Origin: Deltaproteobacteria bacterium
GTDB lineage: Bacteria; Myxococcota_A; JAADFL01
NCBI GenBank assembly: GCA_013152945.1
Contig: JAADFL010000218.1
Coordinates: 1-11,199 of the forward strand
Length of the DNA: 11,199 bases
Reading direction: 5' to 3'
Positions 5,409-11,199 of the stretch are shown in pieces (position 1 is the stretch's first letter; every line of letters begins with the position of its first letter). The position numbers and the translations under genes were made by a program. The notes below the pieces were generated by a model. That model saw nothing but the letters and a program-made list of their open reading frames with translations, was not told where the DNA came from and searched no databases.

Positions 5409-8400
5409 TCAAAAGGAAATCTTTCCAAAATATTTCCGGCAGCCGAAGCCAAGAACCATGAACAACCAGATTATTCCGGGACCCGGCCCAAGGGAATTAT
5501 TTACCGAGCACCCACATCCACCAGTACTTGAATTCGAGCCGTTGTTATTATCCGTGTCGGTGTCGGTATCCGTGTCAATATCGGTGTCTGTGTCTGAGTC
5601 AGTATCCGTGTCGGTATCGGTATCCGTGTCGGTATCCGTGTCGGTGTCGGTATCCGTGTCGATATCCGTGTCAATATCCGTGTCAATATCCATGTCGGTA
5701 TCTGTGTCGATATCCGTGTCGATATCCGTGTCGATATCCGTGTCGATATCCGTGTCCGCGTCTGTGTCCGTGTCTGTATCCGTGTCGGCGTCACTACCAG
5801 CCGATTCCAGTATTTCCTGGAGCAGGTCTCCGACCTCCAGGCGATAGGCCTCGAGTATTGACGGAGAGGTCGTGTAATCGGTGAGGTCTCGAACCAACCT
5901 GTCCGGTATTTCCAGCAGGCTCCCGGCTTTGGCTGCCAGGTCCGGCCTCTTCCCCCTGTTCTCAAGATCTTTCCTTGCATGATCGAGGAGCCAGAGGTAC
6001 TCGTAGTCCTCGATTCCCTCGCGCAACAGCTCGAAACGCAGGGAAGGAACAGGCCCCCGGACCCTGGTTTGGCCGTCGGCCCACTGCCTCGGAGGATAGA
6101 TCAGCCTGCCGTCGCCGTTGCCCCAGGTTCCTGTCATACCTTGCTGTTTGAAGTAACTCTGTGGGTCTTGCCATGGGTCCTGGCGATTCGGCTCCGGAAA
6201 CACCTGGGTGTTGGTCCAATAGTTTGTCTGCCAATACAGAGAGCCTTGCACGCCGTACTTCCAAGCCATCCAGAAACGGATCCTGTGTTCTATACCCGGA
6301 TGGTCTATAAAGTTGTTGGGATACGGGCTCTTGGGGCCGGTACAGACATACCACCACACCTCATCTCCCATGGACTGCCTTTCGTGCGCCCAGTCCGGCG
6401 AGTACATATGCAGCACAGGCGACCAAATATCCACGTGACCCAGGAGTTCGGGCTCGGCCTGCTCGGTCAAGAGACGCGCCAGCCATGGAGCCGCCTTTTT
6501 TATCAGGTCCATTCCCTGGACAACGAAGTCATAATCCCGGGGATTGGGCTCGTCGAACCAGTATGCGTATGCAAGGTTCGACCAGCCTTTTGTTTCCATG
6601 TGGCCGGCTATCGTATCCATGACCCTGGAGAACAGCTTTTCGTACTCGGGCGTACCCCATTCGAGGCCCAGCAGTCGGCCGATCCTGTGCTCCTGGATGT
6701 CACCCCAGGCGAATCCGGGCAAGGGCAGCCTGAACGAGTCGAATCCGAGTTCGTCAAAGGCGAATGCCGCGGCCTTGTCGAAATCCGTGAAGTCGACGGC
6801 GACCCGGGCGTCTTGAGGCAGGGTTTGGAAGTCGCCGTTGGCCACGAGGTTTTCCGGACTTCCCCGTTGTACCAGGGTGACATCATCGAACCACGTTGTT
6901 CCGGTGAGTTCGCCCGACTGGGTCCATTTCCTGGCAAACAGGGTTATCTTCACCCCGTCCGCGTTTGGTGCGAAGCCGTCGGGTGACAGCACCTCGTGTT
7001 CCTGCTTCCACGTGCCGTCTCCCTGCCCTACCATGTCGATGTTTCGGCCGGATATCCATTCGCCGCTCGAGTCGTACTGGTTCACGGCTACCAGGTAGTC
7101 ATGCGAACCGTCTGTCTTGGCCCTGAAGGACAGCTCGTAGGCGGAACCAGGATCTATTCGTATCAACATCGATGTTCTCACACCGACCGATGCCGTGTCG
7201 TCGTCGTCCCGCACCTCGAGGACCATGTTTCCGGGCGAATCGTGGTCTTCTACTATCTTGCCGTCCATCCAGTTGTAGTCGGGGAATGTTAGATCGTACC
7301 AGTCGTCTCCTATCGGGTCGTAGGGCGAAATCCTGTGCGCCGCGAATTCCTTCAAGTACAATTCAAACGTCCGGCGGCGCAAGTCCGGGTCGTTGTGCAG
7401 GTTGTGATACAGGTCGATCATGCCGAGTGAAAGGCCGTATGCAGTCTTGATGTGGTGTTCTTTCGGTACCACGAAATTCCAGACCGAGAGCCTTACGGGA
7501 ATTTGCACTGTTCCTGATGCCAGGTCCAGCTCGATCGTCCCCTCGTACGCTCCAGGCGCGGTATCGGCCGGAACATACACCGTGAACCACAAAGGCTGCT
7601 GCTTGCCGGCCTCCAAGTCGAGCGGTGGTTCGAAAAGCGGAAGAGGATCCGGGACCAAACCGTCGAAGGATCCCCAGTCCGTGGGTTCCGTGATGTCAAG
7701 GTACGCGACCCGCCTGACGATTACTTGTTCGGCCGGAATAGTGGAGCCGGATGTTCCTGTGAGATCCGAGACATCGACGTTGGTCAAGGTATCGTCGTTC
7801 CGGGGCCACAGCACGATCTGAAAGGGCTCGTACTCGTTGCCGGCCGAGTGAATTTCTATGGAGTCCGTATCCTCCAGGCCCGAGGGATCGATATCCGGCC
7901 GCACCTTGTATTCGACCGGCGCCTGCCACACCCTCACCGGACCTTGTTTCGATAACCAAGAGCCTAACGCGCGGTCCTGCACCTCGACTTGCTCGAATAC
8001 CACGTCGTCGAACCAGGCCCTGCCGGTCAGCTCGCCTTTCTCTGTCCAGGGAACAGGCCTCAAGTTTATCGAAATGGCGGCGGCCCTGGAATGGAAGTTC
8101 CGAAGCACGATGTCGAAGTCCTCCCATCCGGTTCCAGCCTCGAAGGTGAAGTCCATGTTGTAACCCGGTATCCACGAACCCGATGAATCGTACTGGTTCA
8201 AGCTCAACAGCACTTTCTGCTGTTCTGTTTCTCCCTTGACCCATACGCTGAACCTGTAAGGCTTCTCCCTGTCTATTGTTATCGTCCGGATGGTGAAGGC
8301 CACGATGCTCCGGCTGTCGCTCTGATCTTCCACAAGCATGCACCTGGAGCCGGAATGGGGCTGGTCGGAAACCACGTCCCCCCCTGCCCAACCCTGACCG

Positions 8401-8525
8401 TTGTTCTCGAACCCGGGATCCGGTGCGAGGTTCCTGCCCAAGGCATCAATCGGCATGATAATTAGGAATATTGCAACCAGTGTCTCATACAATAAGGCCA
8501 TGCGGATTGATGTATAACAAACCAT
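5409..8525 (-). CDS. secreted GH123/DUF4091-type glycoside hydrolase-like protein with two CBM-like modules, Asp-Xaa linker and MYXO-CTERM-like tail
   Basis: A 1038-residue exported protein. Layout: signal peptide (1-30, hydrophobic core LVAIFLIIMPIDALG); jelly-roll carbohydrate-binding-like module A (31-182); GH123-type N-terminal beta-sandwich (about 195-355); a barrel beginning at HIKTAYG (about 358); a second CBM-like module B (about 415-565) homologous to A (shared NQYDSSG, GELTG and WFDDV); then the rest of the barrel (about 574-860). The barrel includes YWFDEP with D658-E659, SLYWQTNYW and LRFELLREGIEDYEYL. GH123 enzymes are retaining beta-N-acetylgalactosaminidases that use an adjacent Asp-Glu pair, which fits; the real substrate is unknown. 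Residues 912-992 are Asp-Xaa dipeptides. The tail has C1004 and C1006 in GGCGC, a hydrophobic stretch and CRKYFGK, like a MYXO-CTERM signal for surface anchoring. ATG at 8525 is preferred, with GGGAGG 12 bases upstream; ATG at 8501 is possible but lacks a clear ribosome site. Confidence 0.85.
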   Translation of the reverse strand: MVCYTSIRMALLYETLVAIFLIIMPIDALGRNLAPDPGFENNGQGWAGGDVVSDQPHSGSRCMLVEDQSDSRSIVAFTIRTITIDREKPYRFSVWVKGETEQQKVLLSLNQYDSSGSWIPGYNMDFTFEAGTGWEDFDIVLRNFHSRAAAISINLRPVPWTEKGELTGRAWFDDVVFEQVEVQDRALGSWLSKQGPVRVWQAPVEYKVRPDIDPSGLEDTDSIEIHSAGNEYEPFQIVLWPRNDDTLTNVDVSDLTGTSGSTIPAEQVIVRRVAYLDITEPTDWGSFDGLVPDPLPLFEPPLDLEAGKQQPLWFTVYVPADTAPGAYEGTIELDLASGTVQIPVRLSVWNFVVPKEHHIKTAYGLSLGMIDLYHNLHNDPDLRRRTFELYLKEFAAHRISPYDPIGDDWYDLTFPDYNWMDGKIVEDHDSPGNMVLEVRDDDDTASVGVRTSMLIRIDPGSAYELSFRAKTDGSHDYLVAVNQYDSSGEWISGRNIDMVGQGDGTWKQEHEVLSPDGFAPNADGVKITLFARKWTQSGELTGTTWFDDVTLVQRGSPENLVANGDFQTLPQDARVAVDFTDFDKAAAFAFDELGFDSFRLPLPGFAWGDIQEHRIGRLLGLEWGTPEYEKLFSRVMDTIAGHMETKGWSNLAYAYWFDEPNPRDYDFVVQGMDLIKKAAPWLARLLTEQAEPELLGHVDIWSPVLHMYSPDWAHERQSMGDEVWWYVCTGPKSPYPNNFIDHPGIEHRIRFWMAWKYGVQGSLYWQTNYWTNTQVFPEPNRQDPWQDPQSYFKQQGMTGTWGNGDGRLIYPPRQWADGQTRVRGPVPSLRFELLREGIEDYEYLWLLDHARKDLENRGKRPDLAAKAGSLLEIPDRLVRDLTDYTTSPSILEAYRLEVGDLLQEILESAGSDADTDTDTDTDADTDIDTDIDTDIDTDIDTDTDMDIDTDIDTDIDTDTDTDTDTDTDTDTDTDTDSDTDTDIDTDTDTDTDNNNGSNSSTGGCGCSVNNSLGPGPGIIWLFMVLGFGCRKYFGKISF
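5550..5792 (-). repeat. tandem 6/12-base repeat encoding an (Asp-Thr/Ile)n linker
   Basis: The 243 bases encode 81 residues alternating Asp with Thr, and less often Ile, Ala, Ser or Met. The base period is 6, and in 5645-5760 a 12-base unit GACACGGATATC dominates, giving Asp-Thr-Asp-Ile. All copies are in frame within the hydrolase gene, between the catalytic part and the sorting-signal-like tail. The likely role is a stiff, acidic, possibly calcium-binding or glycosylated spacer that holds the enzyme away from the surface. The low complexity leaves several frames open here, which creates false reading frames on both strands. Confidence 0.9.
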
Positions 8526-8538
8526 CACCCTGCAAGAC

Positions 8539-8555
8539 CTCCCAGGAAAAGGGAG
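8539..8555 (-). promoter_or_regulatory. small hairpin over the hydrolase ribosome binding site
   Basis: On the minus strand CTCCC and GGGAG pair around a seven-base loop (TTTTCCT). The 3' arm is the GGGAGG ribosome binding site of the hydrolase gene (start at 8525), so pairing could hide it. No U-run follows, so it is not an intrinsic terminator. Five pairs are weak and may be chance. Confidence 0.25.
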
Positions 8556-8568
8556 AGTAACACCCTTG

Positions 8569-11199
8569 TTACTTCCTGACACATGCAAAGGTAAAACTCG
8601 ATGACGCTGGTGCGCCGGTGCAGGTTACAGGAGTCGACGGGCTGTCCACAAATCCGCAGACACAATGATCTTTACCACATGTTGAAACAGACCAATAACC
8701 AACAGGGTCGAGGCTACTGGCGGCCCTTATCATTTTGAAAGCAGGATCAACGTATATGTTGCGCGGATGCAATTTATCGCAATCGTTATGGCGCTGGGAT
8801 GTGCCCAGATCTTGATAATCTTTGTTCGAAGGAACGACCCAGCCAAATCCAATATTCTTACATTGCAACTTGGTATCTGCGAAAAGTATCCGGTCTCTAT
8901 TACAAGAATCGAAAATCCATCTAAATCCCGTCTTGTAATCACGGATACATGAAAGCCAACCACTGCCGCTGACATAGACGCATTTAGAAATCTCACTCCA
9001 CCGGCCCCTGCAGGCACCTGAAACACACAGGCTCCCGTACGTGGAAGAGTTGTGGTCATCACAGTCGGCACCCTCGTTTGTGGCGGTATGCGAGCACCCG
9101 CTTGCAGCCGAGCACACATCGGTTGTGCAAATACTGTTATCATCGCAAAGAGCGTTGTTAGGGGTGTTGACACAGCTATTGGTGGATGCATTGCACGAAT
9201 CCACAGTGCAGCCGACACCGTCATCGCATCCCGCCTGGATAGTGCCCGATACACAGGTCGAGCACTGGCCCTGGGGATGGCCGCCGTCCGGCACGCACTG
9301 TCCCTCTCCTCCGACTTCCACGTAACATTCAGAGGCGCCTGCCTGTGTGTGTGAGCACTCTCCGTTGCTGGGATTGCAGTTGTCTACGCTGCACGAGAGT
9401 CCATCGTCACACTTGGCCTCAATGCCGACGCAAAACCCGCCCTGACACTCGCTCTTGCTGCTGCACGGGTCGCCGTCGTCACAAACAGTATGGTCATCGG
9501 CATTGTCGTAACTACAAGAGTGATTACCGTTATTTTCAATACAACTGCCGACCTTGCACGCCTCTGTTGGAACACAGTCAGCATCGACTGCACAAGTTCC
9601 CTCCACGCATACACCCGTGTCTTCGTTGCATACCCTGCCGGTTCCACAGTTACTGTCCTGCTCGCAGTTCTTGCACCTGCCGCCTGCACACCAGTTCGAG
9701 GCGCATTCGGCATTTATCGAACATCCCTGCTGGCAAAGGCCGTTGTCACAAATCGTGCCCGCCGGGTAACCTGCGGTTATACACTCGGGGTCATTGGCGC
9801 ATGCAACGCAAGTGTGCGTGAGCGAATCACATATCTGACCTGCCTGTGTGCCTTCCATGACACCGCAATGCTCCCTGCCGAGGCAGTTTCCGGTAAGGCA
9901 GGCATGGGTGGCGGTGTCGCAAATCCTGCCGGCGCCGCACTCATTGAGCGCGTAACATGCAATACAATTGTGGTCCTTGCACAACCTCGTGCTCGGGCAA
10001 TCAGTATCCTGATCCGCATCGGTGCACTCGCCGGTTACACAGTCACCGTTATCGCAGACCCTGCCCTGGCCGCAGTCCGACTTGTCCGTGCAGCTCATGC
10101 ACGTATTCTTCGAAGGATCGCATAAGTTGGTGCTGCAGAGGTCGTCCTGGGTCGAAACAGTACATTCGCCCTCGTAACAACGCTTGGTGTCTCCAAGGTC
10201 GCATACCTTGCCTTCTCCGCACTCCTCGTGGGTCCTGCAATTTCGACAGATATTCAACTGGCCGTCACATACCTGGCCCTGGGTGCAGGGCTTTTCATCG
10301 TTGCATTCAGCCTTGATACATGATCCGCCTATACAGAGATAGTCTGTATTATAGCACTCTGCATTACCCGTGCAGCCGGTGCACCTGTGATCCTGTCCGC
10401 ATACCTTACCGGAAGCCTGGCAATCGACCGCCTTATCGCAACCAAGCGCACACTTGCCGGACTTGCAGATACCGTTTTCCACGGACATGGCGACCCTGCA
10501 CTCGATGTCCTCGGTACAATCGGCGCAGTAATAGTCGACTCCGCATATCCTGTCCTTGGATTCGCCGCAAAGACCACCGGGAGGCGAACAATCGCCCTCG
10601 GTACAACGACCGGTCAAAGTCACACAATAATACCCCTTGTCCACATTCTCCAGGTCCAGGCATTCCTGGTCTTTTTGGCATCCCCGGCAACGAAAATCTT
10701 CTCCGCATATGGGCTTGTCATCATTGCAATCCACGCTGTCCTCACAATCACCTTCCACGCAAAGACCTTGTATGCACGTGGTTCTTGCCGGATAATTACC
10801 TTTTTCCTGATCCAGACAGTCATCCGTTTTTTCGCAAGGTACGCACCGGCTGTCGGCCGAGCACACTTTGTGCGTTTTCCAACAATCCTCGCCTCCCGTG
10901 CATTGATCAGGACCGCAAAGTCCATCGTCCCAGCACTTGTAACCAACATCATTGTACTGGACGCCGCATGCTTCGTCGTCGTCCCCCGGCACACACTTGC
11001 GGCATGCCCCTGAATCACAAAGACCGCCGTCGCATTCGCCGGCGGAAATACAAGCACCGCATACGCCGTCTGCACACGCCTCACCCGGCCTGCACTCGGA
11101 AGCTGTACGACAGGGCCCGCATTCTCCTGTAACAGTCATGCAGGCCTCTCCGCTTGGACAATCCTCGGAAGAATTACAATACGTGTCAGTGTCCGTGTC
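8569..11199 (-). CDS. giant Cys-rich secreted protein with C-terminal DUF1566-like domain (5' end outside window)
   Basis: A partial gene: the frame is open to the right edge, so the start and any signal peptide are missing and 876 residues are visible. It opens with DTDTDT and then YCNSSEDCPSGEAC. The methionine 21 codons in is internal, not a start. Residues 7 to about 566 are short disulfide-type repeats of the form CxxDxxCGxGxVCDxxxxxCxxGxC in varied spacing. About 567-732 is a second type, CDDGxxCTxDxCxxxxxxCxHT. The last 144 residues (about 8572-9003) differ: GFGWVVPSNKDYQDLG, NIYVDPAFKMI, GYWSVSTC and the end FTFACVRK fit the DUF1566/Lcl C-terminal fold. Such proteins are common on deltaproteobacterial and myxobacterial cell surfaces; a role in adhesion or binding is inference. 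The hydrolase gene starts 43 bases downstream, so the two are likely co-transcribed. High confidence in coding, low in role. Confidence 0.88.
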   Translation of the reverse strand, partial: DTDTDTYCNSSEDCPSGEACMTVTGECGPCRTASECRPGEACADGVCGACISAGECDGGLCDSGACRKCVPGDDDEACGVQYNDVGYKCWDDGLCGPDQCTGGEDCWKTHKVCSADSRCVPCEKTDDCLDQEKGNYPARTTCIQGLCVEGDCEDSVDCNDDKPICGEDFRCRGCQKDQECLDLENVDKGYYCVTLTGRCTEGDCSPPGGLCGESKDRICGVDYYCADCTEDIECRVAMSVENGICKSGKCALGCDKAVDCQASGKVCGQDHRCTGCTGNAECYNTDYLCIGGSCIKAECNDEKPCTQGQVCDGQLNICRNCRTHEECGEGKVCDLGDTKRCYEGECTVSTQDDLCSTNLCDPSKNTCMSCTDKSDCGQGRVCDNGDCVTGECTDADQDTDCPSTRLCKDHNCIACYALNECGAGRICDTATHACLTGNCLGREHCGVMEGTQAGQICDSLTHTCVACANDPECITAGYPAGTICDNGLCQQGCSINAECASNWCAGGRCKNCEQDSNCGTGRVCNEDTGVCVEGTCAVDADCVPTEACKVGSCIENNGNHSCSYDNADDHTVCDDGDPCSSKSECQGGFCVGIEAKCDDGLSCSVDNCNPSNGECSHTQAGASECYVEVGGEGQCVPDGGHPQGQCSTCVSGTIQAGCDDGVGCTVDSCNASTNSCVNTPNNALCDDNSICTTDVCSAASGCSHTATNEGADCDDHNSSTYGSLCVSGACRGRWSEISKCVYVSGSGWLSCIRDYKTGFRWIFDSCNRDRILFADTKLQCKNIGFGWVVPSNKDYQDLGTSQRHNDCDKLHPRNIYVDPAFKMIRAASSLDPVGYWSVSTCGKDHCVCGFVDSPSTPVTCTGAPASSSFTFACVRK
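11182..11199 (-). repeat. start of an Asp-Thr repeat at the right window edge
   Basis: The last 18 bases read GACACGGACACTGACACG on the minus strand, three in-frame Asp-Thr pairs directly before the first Cys module. They use the same GACACG hexamer as the linker in the downstream hydrolase gene. The full length cannot be seen because the window ends here. Confidence 0.55.

Noticed and set aside
5550-5792. Regular short repeats considered as a CRISPR array
   Set aside because: The period is 6 to 12 bases, there are no unique spacers, and the tract is in frame within a gene.
5317-5884. Open frames on both strands across the repeat giving Ser-Val, Cys-Arg-Tyr-Pro or Thr-Arg-Ile-Pro repeats
   Set aside because: A 6/12-base repeat without stop triplets leaves several frames open. 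Only the Asp-Xaa frame continues into recognisable domains on both sides.
5979-6986. Plus-strand open frame of 335 codons
   Set aside because: It is antisense to the hydrolase catalytic domain and has no recognisable motifs; the minus strand carries the conserved YWFDEP and REGIEDYEYL segments.
11137-11139. ATG as the start of the Cys-rich protein
   Set aside because: The frame continues upstream to the edge with Cys repeats and Asp-Thr pairs, and the ATG lies inside a repeat with no ribosome binding site or signal peptide.

Overview
The window looks like bacterial chromosome from a Myxococcota or other former deltaproteobacterial lineage. This rests on three things seen here: long Asp-Thr dipeptide linkers in secreted proteins, a C-terminal tail that resembles the MYXO-CTERM sorting signal (Gly/Cys motif, hydrophobic stretch, basic residues), and a very large cysteine-rich surface protein. 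Base composition is moderate and no ribosomal or other marker gene is present, so the assignment is an inference.

All well-supported genes lie on the minus strand and are read from right to left. The right part encodes exported proteins. 8569-11199 is the C-terminal part of a giant Cys-rich protein that runs off the window edge and ends in a DUF1566-like domain. It is followed after 43 bases by 5409-8525, a 1038-residue GH123/DUF4091-type glycoside hydrolase-like protein with a signal peptide, two jelly-roll carbohydrate-binding-like modules, an 81-residue Asp-Xaa repeat and the MYXO-CTERM-like tail.

The left part encodes soluble proteins: a RidA-family protein (4955-5341), a radical SAM protein with an auxiliary-cluster tail (3950-4882), a much larger radical SAM protein (1363-3981) and a GT-B fold glycosyltransferase-like protein (295-1356). 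The two radical SAM genes overlap by about 30 bases. The glycosyltransferase start codon lies 6 bases after the upstream stop codon, so the last three genes almost certainly form one translationally coupled unit. A weak promoter candidate in front of ridA could start a separate transcript there.

The most unusual item is the large radical SAM protein. It reads as three consecutive modules of the same family as its upstream neighbour: an intact one, a middle one that has lost the CxxxCxxC motif but kept the auxiliary-cluster cysteines, and a third with CxxxCxxC but a changed GGE motif. Together with the neighbour gene this makes four related modules in a row, linked to a glycosyltransferase and RidA. 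This could be an undescribed modification pathway. Its substrate is not evident, and no convincing precursor-peptide gene is visible.

The leftmost 294 bases hold a strong plus-strand rho-independent terminator and possibly the last codons of a convergent plus-strand gene, which would mark the end of the cluster.
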